Assembly (NCBI RefSeq): GCF_947507565.1
Contig: NC_089177.1
Location: 1,302,001-1,366,000 of the forward strand
DNA length: 64,000 nt
Direction of reading: 5' to 3'
Origin: Oscarella lobularis
Taxonomy: Eukaryota; Porifera; Homoscleromorpha; Homosclerophorida; Oscarellidae
Position 1 is the stretch's first letter; each line of letters starts with the position of its first letter. This document shows, piece by piece, positions 25,701 through 35,532 of the stretch. Position numbers and translations under genes: made by a program. The notes below the pieces were generated by a model. It did not search any database. It had not been told where the DNA came from and was given only the letters and a program-made list of their open reading frames with translations.

Positions 25701-28700
25701 CAAGGAAATCGTATTCAAGCGAATTAAAACATCGCTCGTAAGCTTGGCTATTATTGGAGCCAGTTATTGTCAAGGTGCCATTGACAGTATAATACTAAAG
25801 AAGTTGGGGAAAAAATCAGAATTGTATAAATTTAATTAGGGTACATGTTAACATTACGTTTGTAGTAAAATAAGGACAATCAGCGCGCAGGATGTCTCTT
25901 TCCGGTAAATACGAAGAATCTTCAACTGCAACTGCAGTCAAACTGCAAAATCCGTTTGAAAACTCTAGACTGATAAGCAAATAAACTAAAATTCCGAACT
26001 ATTTTAATTGCCGTTTACGTCTCGTGATCGGCGTCAAAAATTTCAAGAGGTTTTTGAAACAGAGTTATTGGGCCTTCGCTTTCCGTAAAATTGATCGCTT
26101 GGTCTAGCCATTTTGAAAACATTACAGGAGAAATTCGTTGTAGCGTCTTTCTTACGATTGGGAGTTAGCACTGGACTGCTGTCGTTTATTGCAGAATGCT
26201 GTACAGTAATGTGTACTTTTGACGATTTTCGGTCGTAGATGTCAACAACAAAAACAGTCAAATTTCTTCTCAAAAAAGTGAAATACAGGTGCACCGTCAT
26301 CTATGTCTTGCTCACCTTTCAAGATAGTCAGTTGGACTGCTATCTTTGTAAGCGAGAGTAAAAAGAAAGGCCGAGATGTTGAGTTTGCCGTATCGATTGA
26401 AGGTATATATTACTCGACTTCAAGGATCAATATAAAAAAGTATTCTAAATATCGTACTTTTCTTACTCAAGCTGAAACGAAACCGACGAAGAATTTGCAT
26501 GTCCGCTGGGTGAAAAATCCGCTTCACTGACTCGCGATGAATTGATGGCAAGTTGTTTATCATGAACAATCTATAACAATACATATCAGAGCCGTATGCC
26601 ATTCTGTGTCGACTATACTACCTCTTCATCACTAGAGCTGGAGTTTCTCATTCCCTTCAAGCAAACGATGACACTTTTCCAACCCTAAACAAAAACGGTC
26701 AAAAAATTAAAAAAAAACAATTTTCTTCACCTCGTCTCCAAGTTTTCCCGTGTTCAATACGATTGACTCTGGAAATAGCCAGAGTACCGATCCTGCTGTC
26801 GTATACTGAAGGTTAATTGGCACATCACTATCATCCACAGTAATGTTTTGCACGTTGCAAAACACTAATCGTTAGTAAAACAGAAAAAATGCAACCAAAC
26901 CTAATAATGAACTATCACGGAATCTTACGTTTGCAGTCTGGATATGGATAATCCCATTCGCCATCGGCTTGACATGTCAGCTGATTTTTTCCACAAACCT
27001 CAAGCCCATCCTCACAACGAAAGGTAACGTCGCTACCCAAAATTAGGTCAGACCCTTGGACAAACGCAATGTTTGCAGAACCGTTTGCCGGCACCACAGG
27101 ATCTCCGCACGGCTCTTGAAATAAAGACATTATTACAATTCGTCGACTTTGCGGACACCGGACAGTGACTTACTCACGCATCGAGGCTCAGCTCCTGTCC
27201 AAATTCCACTCACGCATTGCCTCGATTGATTGCCTAACAACAAGTGAGTACCGTTGCAAGAGTACGTGGCAATCACTCCGTCGGATAGAAAATTGTCACT
27301 GTATTCAATCGGATGAGAATTGACTATACTTTCCAAATCCGAGCATCCGAGGCAACGTGTTCGGAAGTTGATTATTGTTGGTGACGAGAACTGGTAACTG
27401 ACGTGAAAGTCTGAGCTGCTTGCATTGTGCAGGCCACTAGCCAAGATGAAGAATGCGTTTCCAACGAGAAAATTCTCAACGTCTTCCAAGTTCGAACTGC
27501 TGAGGTTGCGTGTTATTACCACGTGCATTGTGCCGTTAATAATCCACTCTTCTGCCTTGAAAACTTTCGAATGATTCAAATAAACTGTCGATTTCCTATC
27601 GATTGACGAGACTTTGTCTCGTACGTGAAGAGACCCATCCAACTGATCGAAGTAGACTACTGACCAGTCTACCAACGTTCTGTCTGACGTATTGGTACTT
27701 AAACCAAAGCCTATCCAATAAGATTCGTTTCCATTGATCGGTCGTTTGATTTCGACTGTCAACGATTGTTCTGCGAAGTTGTATAGCCAACGAGATTCAA
27801 GGCAGGATGATGGTACACTTGGCTTGTTGCATCCGTACATGCTGCAGTCATTCCCTATAAAAGTAATCAGAGACTTCATAAAAAGAAAGCAATTGATTAG
27901 ACAATTTTTATTACATTTCAAAGAAGGCTTCTCAATTTCGCACAAATCGCCTTCGAATTCATCTGAGCAATTGCAGTAGAATCCATTTCCATCCAAGATG
28001 CATGTACCGTTGTTGATACAAGGATTAGACACGCAGTAGTTGAGATCGATTTCGCAAAGAGAGCCGTTGAAACCGAAATTGCATAGACACTCGAACTCAC
28101 CGGAGCCCGGCTGACTGCCTTCTTTCAAGACACATCGGCCGTTGGAGGTACAGGGACAGTCGACGAGACGAATTTCGGGAGAGTATGCCTCGCTCGTTCC
28201 GTTGCATTCGTCGACGGCAATAAAGGAAACGTTGTACGTTTCATTGCGGCTCGCATTGTGCGGTATAAACCACGTCCAAAGTCCATCACCGGAAAAGTTG
28301 AAAGCGTTTCCGTCAAAATCAACAACTTCGAACTGCACGGAACGATTCTCGGGATCATTCACCGACAAGTTGAACTGAAATTCATATCCCCGTAGCAATG
28401 ACAACGCGCCATCTGACGTGATCGTCGGATTTTCATTATCTATAATAGCAAAATGGGATCAATTGCAGGCCAACGTGCCCACGGCCTCGCGCTTAGAGGT
28501 CGTTCGCTGCGCAATCGCGTATTGTGTCAAGCAGAAATTTTCGAAACGTACCTAAATTTTACTGAAGGATTGCAAAAAATCGTCATCGTGTTAGATGCTA
28601 TATACGCTGAAAAGCGCTATTCTGTGCTAACCTGTTCTTTCGCTGAAAGCCGTTTCATTTGCTTGAGGCAAGCACTGCTGACACCAATCAAGTGGATTCG

Positions 28701-31700
28701 CTTCCCTGTCTGCAAAGCAGTGGCCTCGAATCAAACACGTGTTATTCTGCGAAAAACTATAAGTAAGCAAACATTACTTTCAATTTCGATTTCACCTTTC
28801 TGACGCAACTTCCCGCCTCAGGACAGTCATAGCAAACAGAATCAAAAGCCGAATACGCCAGCGCATTGCTGAACACTCTGCCGTCAACAGTAACGCGGAC
28901 TGAAAGGTGATCAACCGGCTCCGTTTCGACTTCAACAGATTCCTCTGGCTGCACCCTTGAAAGCGGCAATGCGCAAGTCACTTCGTAAATACTTTGGAAC
29001 TGTGAGAAGACTTGAAACTCTTCTCCGGTTTCCTGAATTCAAAGACAGCTTACACATAAAGAAGGATCTTTTTGACATAGGCGTACCTGTCGTTCTACTA
29101 TGCAAGACAAATTTTCGTTGTTCAAGAAGCCCTCTCCTACTACAAAAGCCGTACGACATGGTTTCAGCCTTCGATCGCATAGGCCGTCGTTTGTGAACGT
29201 TATGAGAGTGGGCGCTGCGTTCGAGTCAATGGAACAGTCTGGACCGGTGAAGTTGGTCTCACATATGCACGTCGAGTTGACGCATTGACCGCGATTACTG
29301 CAATCTCGTGGACACACAGATGACGCGATTATGGGCGGAAGAGACGGCTGAGCAAGAAATATTTGACTTGCGTCCACTGACGTGTCATTCGTAATTGTTA
29401 TGTTGGGTTTCCAGTAGTCCACGTCGTTAGCCAAACTTTCCTCGCACTGCTGCAGTACCGAATCCAAATAAGCACTTGCAGTAGACAAGTCGTCGGACAA
29501 CTATAAACAAAGATTTTTACAGCGACGTGAATGAGAAAAAAAATTGCCACACAACTTACTTTGATGTCCTCTACGCACGATGCAATAGTATCGTTGGAAA
29601 TTGTATTAATAACGCCGTCTTCTATGCACGCTTTTGCAACCGGCGATGCTGTCAAAACACGGCTACATTCGTCTACAGCCGCGCGTTCAGTGATGTTGTT
29701 CGGCGTTGGAAATCGAAATACAGGTGGCTCCGCCGTCGGATCGAACACGAAATCGTAGTCGTCATCGACGTCATCTTCGTCGGTCGGTACGTCGTCTGGC
29801 CCGGCAACAGCACGCTTGCTTCGCAGATCTTGCCCAACTTCTGTCCACTGATTGCCGGCAAAAGCTTTCGCTTGAATTACAATGGGCCGATTTGGACACG
29901 CGGACAGTATTGATTTCGTTGGTCCTTCACATGCGCAAAATTTGTTGATCGTAGGATTGTTCTCTATGTCCGTGTTTCCGCCTTCTTCTAAACCTTCAAC
30001 GACACTAGAGTCAAATAAGTTTTCCTTTTCTGATACTCTGTGTGAAAGAAATAAAATGTCGAAAAATACTCTCAAATTGAATGCAAACCTCCACGTGTCA
30101 ATAAAAGCCTTTTTCGCAATCGATCCTGGATCTTTTGCATACATCACCTCATCAGAACCTATCATATCGTCGCTCTTGTCTCCGTTATTGTTACCGCACA
30201 ATCCTTTCGTCTTTCCGTGGTCTTCTTCGGACACGCGAACATAGACGCTCATTCCCCAAAAGCTGGCGTCAACTTTGATCGCAGCACCCGATGGAAGTTG
30301 AATCTGGCAAAATGATACTTTTATCGGGAGGATAAAAAGTACCGACGGTGCGAGAACTCGTGTATATTTTTCACCCAAGAAGCGGTCTACTACCTGGTAT
30401 ACCATGCGCATAGTGGCTCTATATAATATATTCCCACCTTAAACTGCGTTCCTGAAGGATTTTTGTAGACCCCAAAGCCTTCTTGTAATGAACCTTTGCT
30501 GTGCTTTCGAACTCTTGGCGGTATGTTGCGAATTTTTGACTGAGGGTCTCGCTGTTGCCAAAAGCATTGATCAATTGATAGGACGTCGTTGCCCTCTCGT
30601 ACAATCACACCACAGTGGCAGCTCACAGTGGTGTATGCTTGGCGACAGGTCCAAATTCTTGACTGAATCTGTGCAAAACAAAGACTTACTGCAGGCAATA
30701 AAAAACATTGCATGTACACATATGTATAAATGGCTAGCGATGCTGATTTCCAAGCAAAAACTGAATGATCCATACCTCTAAGACTCCCATGGTTCGCGTC
30801 ACGGTTGGGTTTCTTACAAGCCAAAAATCTCCAACGCCGTAATAATGATAATAGCTTAAAATAACGGTTGCAAATGATTAGGAGGACTATAGGACTATAG
30901 CTTTTCTTACTCTTTGTCAAATGTGGTGAAATGAGGATCTCCCGTTCCATAGCAAAATGCAGACTTTACATTGCGTGAGGTAACCTATAAAAGCAAGAAC
31001 GCAGAACAGAATTATAGGTGCTTTTTATAGACAATGTAGTAGTAGTGAATCGTACTCTCATAGACTTTCTACTCATAAGAAGCCATTCATATGGCGTCCT
31101 CTTTTCAGAAATATCTTCAAGAACAGCGTCTGTGCCCACTTCGATTATATGGTCTTGTTCACCGTCTTCAAATTGATCTTTGACGCATGAAATTAGGAAG
31201 GACTGAGGAGTATTCCAATTATTTGTTTCAAAACGCATTCCGCAGACAGACGTAACAACGTCGGCTTGGCCCGCAAATTTCTGGTTTCTGATGGCAATGT
31301 CTAAATGACAAGTATTAGAGCCTTCACAAACCACTGGCACAGTTGGCTTGACAACAACTTCAAAAAGGTTAATCTCATCCTTTTCGCTCATTATTAAAGT
31401 CATTGGGTCTACCTAAAGAAATTTGTATTCATTACTCAAACTTCTACGGCAAGATGCGTCTATTATTTAATTAGTAACTGTTCTGCTTCTTACTGATAGT
31501 CCAGCAAAAAATGCCGAGCTCCTTAGCTCAGGAGAGGCATCATCTTGATCTTTAAATTTAGCTTCGACAATGCAAACAAGCTGCAAGATCAAGAAATAGT
31601 TAAAATATAAAAAATCAAATTTTATCTTACATGAAAACCGAATACAACCTCTTTCAAAGAGCCAAATATATCGCTCAATGAAACCTCATCGAGCGTTTCG

Positions 31701-33715
31701 TCTCCAAAACCAGACGTTGGTAGTGCTGGTAGGTTGGGTTTCTCCACATCTGTCTCCCATTTAAAGTTATAATGAACATTTTCGTCGGGACCAAAGATCT
31801 GGCATTGAAATACGACTTCGTCGTGGTTTGTCGCTACATTTCTAGACGTGGCCGTAAGAAGGGGCTTGTGCTGTAGTGTTGGATACTTATCTAAAGTATC
31901 AATTGAGTTTACTAGAACGCTTAAATATTGCATACCAACACACTCCTCTCCTTGAACTATTTGATTCGTAGCACAGGTTGGTGCACCTTACAAAATAAAT
32001 TAAAGAGAAACAGTAAAACAATTTCAAATGGTTATACTTGAGCAATAAGCGATGGAGCAGGCTATAGGGACGGTTAGATAATAGATTATCTCATTGCCGC
32101 ACAACCGAGCGCAAAGGTCTTGGGAAAAGAAGCAACAATCAATAAAGTTGATGCATCCTTTGAGTTTTTTGGTTTCTCCCTCAACCGTCGGCGGATCGTC
32201 TGTAACACTTATAGGAGCAGTGGTGCCGCAGCGACCAACGTCGACGCACTGATCGACACCGCCAACAGGTTTTCGCACAGGAATGGTAAACGTATTGTTG
32301 CTCTCGACGTCGATGAAACGATACCACTCCCCCCCTTGGAGATGCGTATCGCAGATTTCCTCCCCAGCGACCACTACCGTGTCTACTCCTCTATTCAGGA
32401 CTTTCGGAATCTTCAGCTTATCTTCAACTGTAAGGCAAAAAAAGACAAAGGAATGAAAAGGACAATCATATATCAAAGGTAAGGGTGTCGCTAGATATTT
32501 TTACAAAAAACAAAAATTCTGATTATCGTAAACTTTTAAGTTGCCATGCTTCACAAATTGTACTTGCACAACACAGACGCAAAAAAGTAAGTTGCTTTTT
32601 ATTTCCGCCCTATTTAGTGGTAAGAGAAGTCTATTATTGTTTCTAGGTTAGAAAAAAAGAAAAAAATCGTGTCTCAACAGCCTGAAACTTGGTACTCGTC
32701 TCGAAGCGCAAAGTTCGTATGCACAAATGAAGAAAATACGTACGTGTCAAGCATGGATCGTTGGCGACGGTGACAATAGGGCAGTCAAATGAAGATGTTG
32801 TTCCAAAGCAAACTGCAAAACAAAGATTACCGACTTTAAACTCATTACTACAAGAGCTATGCAAATTAATTAAATAATTAATTAATAAACAAACTCCCTT
32901 AGCCCCAGACCCTTCGCCGAAGGTGGCCGGATGGAAACCCCCGCCCCAAAAGGCTAGCTGGGTGTAAAAGGTTATTTAACAAAACGGATCCATGGGCCCT
33001 CGCCTATTCGAACATCACATATCCGAATCTTCGTCCTATATTATATAAAGCTTTCGCGCCACGTGATCTAAAGTAGGTGTGCCATTGGGCGTGCCACGCT
33101 TGCACAAGCCTATCATGTGCGCTAAAATAATAATCCACTACATTCGAGCTGCTTCACAAGCGGGAAAAGGGTCTTTGACCCTTTTTAGACGCCTGTTACT
33201 TTGCGCGCATAACACCTCCGAATCCCAATAAATAGCGCATAAAGACGGCACGATGGCCGGTTCTGCCATTATAATTTGGGTTCGTGTTGCGAGCATTACA
33301 GGGGGACAGCTTGTCAGGGCATGCAATTAGCCATTGCTAGCGGCATGGGCGTGCACCGGTAATAGAATGTGCATCGTTCACTCGGTTGCCGCGCACGTCC
33401 GTGGCTCCGTGCGCTCGATCGATTTCTCACGGAGTCACTGAATAAAGCAGAACGCGCGTTTGAACTACATGGGTCTGTCACCGCGTCAGCCTAATGCATG
33501 AATGATGATGATCGTTTCGCCAACAAAAAAATGGCCTGGCAGAAAGGACTCTGATAGAAAGGATTCCTACGCCGCTCATGTTTCGGCTTACGGGAAGCTG
33601 CTACTGTTTTTAGGTCAATGCCGCAGAATCGAGCTAAAATAGGGAAATGCTACAATTAAGTGCATGCACTATACGTACCGCAGGCAAGGAGAAAAGTGAA
33701 AAGGTTGCTGCTCAT
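19256..33715 (-). CDS. Gene 2A: VWDE-like protein with DOMON, CCP and cadherin-like repeats
   Basis: Exon 1 (33715-33679) encodes [12 protein letters not shown]; after an 862-nt intron, exon 2 (about 32816-32745) continues [14 protein letters not shown] in phase. Next come a D8C domain (32428-32039), a module of about 120 residues (about 31988-31500), a module with a [13 protein letters not shown] stretch (31410-31060), a von Willebrand D domain (30958-30110) with GLCGNNNGD, an acidic linker with the furin-type site RSKR (about 29850), an EGF domain ([23 protein letters not shown]), a Cys pair-rich exon, and two more EGFs. This order matches vertebrate VWDE. Additional modules follow: DOMON-CCP, CCP, cadherin-like repeats, EGF, DOMON-CCP and more cadherin-like repeats. 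The stop is at 19256; no membrane helix was seen. Inferred role: a large secreted matrix protein. The exon count is high, and edges in the cadherin-like part are approximate. Confidence 0.8.
19750..26880 (-). other. Cadherin-like repeat region of gene 2A (excluding the EGF-DOMON-CCP block)
   Basis: The repeating theme is DVD-S-L--CxLxN, then LSGLA--xxYxxxxxSVxYxN, then GDRxxxCxVTDxGGExS and VVKNVND or a similar VND ending (best seen at 20439-20930 and 24307-24795). This resembles cadherin-like/CHDL repeats rather than classical cadherins. It is fragmented into many small exons with introns from about 50 to 300 nt. The edges of individual small exons are not certain. Confidence 0.6.
23600..24450 (-). 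other. EGF and DOMON-like plus CCP module 2 of gene 2A
   Basis: An EGF ([14 protein letters not shown], then [12 protein letters not shown]) ends one exon at about 24310. The next exon (24256-23606) has [44 protein letters not shown] and a following CCP ([41 protein letters not shown]). It is clearly related to DOMON-CCP module 1 in the same protein, so the pair arose by internal duplication. Confidence 0.7.
26935..27115 (-). other. CCP/sushi domain of gene 2A
   Basis: [13 protein letters not shown], then [32 protein letters not shown]: a standard CCP with four cysteines and the conserved Trp, in its own exon flanked by introns. The paralog is 51850-52033. Confidence 0.85.
27168..27856 (-). 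other. DOMON-like plus CCP module 1 of gene 2A
   Basis: About 170 residues open with [17 protein letters not shown] and WIGFGLS and continue with [15 protein letters not shown]. This resembles the DOMON fold (aromatic strand, W-x-GFS, D-x-V). A CCP follows directly ([36 protein letters not shown]). DOMON domains bind heme or sugars. The heme ligands cannot be assigned from sequence alone, so a sugar or adhesion role is equally possible. Confidence 0.65.
27924..28440 (-). other. VWDE-type linker and two EGF domains of gene 2A
   Basis: A cadherin/Ig-like stretch ([21 protein letters not shown], then a WTW core) leads to CPCTSNGRC with [12 protein letters not shown], then [13 protein letters not shown] with [12 protein letters not shown], two tandem EGF domains. 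The paralogous block is at 52837-53350. Confidence 0.8.
30110..30958 (-). other. von Willebrand factor type D domain of gene 2A
   Basis: The domain opens with [13 protein letters not shown], continues with [13 protein letters not shown] and [16 protein letters not shown], and closes with [14 protein letters not shown]. All are hallmark vWD segments. It is split over four or five short exons. The vWD fold usually mediates assembly or is autoproteolysed at GDPH. The GDPH motif is present as GDPH-F. Confidence 0.88.
32039..32428 (-). other. D8C (uromodulin-type) domain of gene 2A
   Basis: The exon shows [31 protein letters not shown], then [20 protein letters not shown] and CSIAYC. This is the order and cysteine spacing of the eight-cysteine domain shared by uromodulin, GP2 and VWDE. 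The paralogous exon is 57252-57630. Confidence 0.8.
32817..33678 (-). other. First intron of gene 2A
   Basis: An 862-bp intron runs between the signal-peptide exon (donor GTACGT) and the exon starting CFGTTSSF (acceptor TTTTGCAG). The part 32870-33380 has a near-copy at 57950-58490; beyond that the two cassettes share nothing obvious. There are no coding features. It contains a TTAATTAA-rich stretch near 32865-32885. Confidence 0.6.
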
Positions 33716-35532
33716 TTCTCCACGTGCTCGCGTCGTCAGGAATCAACGACGCGCTAAACAATGAATCGATACCGGTGCGTCTAGAGACTTTGTCTGCTCC
33801 AGATCATCCAACAGACTGCGTAACCAGATGCAGAAATAGAATACCGAACTTGAAACCTCCCCATATCTTGGAGAAACACGGTCATAGCCAGCGGGGAGCT
33901 TTAGGACGGCCTCGCCAAATGCCAACCTGAAAAACAAAACATGCGTGTAAAAGCTGGCACACTCTTACGCGCGTGCATGCACTCAGGACGCTACACACTC
34001 GGCGCCGTATCTTATCAGGCTCCGAATTTTATCCAAACGAAGGAAGCACATGCATACTTTTAGTAGGAATACGGGTTATCAATAAGATTAGGAGGACACT
34101 CGACAAAAACGCAAAGCAAAAGTAAAACCTATGTAGTCTAACAGTAAAGCGAATTCGCGTGAGGCTGAGGGCCGGAACAACATATCACATTTTGTTGTCG
34201 CACACTTGCGCCCGCGGCCTTTAGAAAGGCACTCTACCGTGTGTGGGCTCGCGCATACAGTGTAAATATTCTAATCTTACAATCTGCCTTCTTTCCGTCG
34301 TAAGTCATGCAAAAACGATTCCGAGTTGCGCTCGCCGCGAAATTGATTCCGAAAGCATTTCTTGCGGTTTCGTTGCGTCTATGCACCGAGGCTCGATCCG
34401 CGGTCACCGTTTCGCCATGGTTTTACCATGGTTTCACTCAAAGGTTCGTCGTTTACAACTGCCCAGGCAAACAAGAAAGCAATTTATGTCTGTTCGGGTT
34501 CCTGCTCCCTGGCCTGGGCTGGCTCCTGTCACTACTCCATATGTGAGTGAGTGAGTGTCCGCACAGATTCTAGAAAGAGAGGGATTAGAAACGCCAGTAC
34601 ATTGAGTGGATCCATGCTCGCCTCGGCCACGCCCCCTTATCGGTTGTGACCCCGCTCAAGAAACGCCCGATTTCTCCGAATCCGAAGGTTCTCTAGCCTT
34701 CTAGGCAACTCGAAAAGGTTACTAAGGGTGTAAATAATGCTTCTAAATGTAGCTTTTACAAGCGACGGATCCCTAAAGCCCGTTTTTTCAACATGCGACT
34801 TTGTGTAGCTTTCCTGATCGTTCTGCAGGCTTTCGGAACCGCAAAGTACATTCTAACTCTAGGCTAACGACGTCAAAGTGCAACTGACATCTTCAAAAGC
34901 ATCTGCGTTTCACGATTGTCGAGACGAAGACGATTTTCGAGCATGCACCCTTCTTACGAGGGTACAAATTTGTCTTGATCAATCGCAGATGCTTTTGAAG
35001 ATGTCAGTTGCACTTTGACGTCGTTAGCCTAGAGTTAGAATGTACTTTGCGGTTCCGAAAGCCTGCAGAACGATCAGGAAAGCTACACAAAGTCGCATGT
35101 TGAAAAAACGGGCTTTAGGGATCCGTCGCTTGTAAAAAGCTACATTTAGAAGCATTATTTACACCCTTATAGTAACCTTTTCGAGTTGCCTAGAAGGCTA
35201 GAGAACCTTCGGATTCGGACGGGGTCACAACCGATAAGGGGGCGTGGCCGAGGCGAGCATGGATCCACTCAATGTACTGGCGTTTCTAATCCCTCTCTTT
35301 CTAGAATCCGTGGTGTCCGTAGGTGTCCGTAGGGCCCCCCTTTCTCAGGCGATAACGCGCGCTAACATCTTTCAGAGCCATTCAAAATGCTGCTCCTCAA
35401 ACAATATCTGATCAATGAACCTATTGAGGAAAGTTTGAGTTACTATAGAGACAAACAAATGAAAGGAACAAGAATGAACTACAGTAGATCTAGTAAGTCA
35501 CTTCATCGCAAGTCTAAGGACACAAAGTCCAT
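33716..35532. other. Spacer between gene 1A and gene 2A
   Basis: About 1.8 kb holds the promoter side of gene 2A and the 3' flank of gene 1A. A short GTGA repeat lies at about 34543-34556, followed by the long hairpin element at 34566-35308. No coding sequence is supported; the open frames at 33724-33937 and 34243-34554 show no domain. Confidence 0.6.
34566..35308. mobile_element. Foldback/MITE-like hairpin element
   Basis: The arms 34566-34907 and 34984-35308 are almost perfect reverse complements of each other (GATTCTAGAAAGAGAGGG at the left outer end, CCCTCTCTTTCTAGAATC at the right). They are separated by a 76-bp loop. The left arm has about 20 extra bases near 34665-34685 and there are a few mismatches. 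There is no open reading frame, so it is non-autonomous. It is absent from the equivalent spacer of copy B. No clear target-site duplication was found. Confidence 0.85.

Noticed and set aside
32880..33450. Conserved block in intron 1 of gene 2A and its copy at 57950-58490 as a non-coding RNA gene
   Set aside because: The similarity is explained by the cassette duplication, and I see no RNA secondary structure or tRNA/snRNA signature.
34243..34554. Plus-strand open frames beside the hairpin element as a transposase
   Set aside because: The frames are short and low in recognisable motifs, and three overlap in different registers; the element itself contains no coding sequence.
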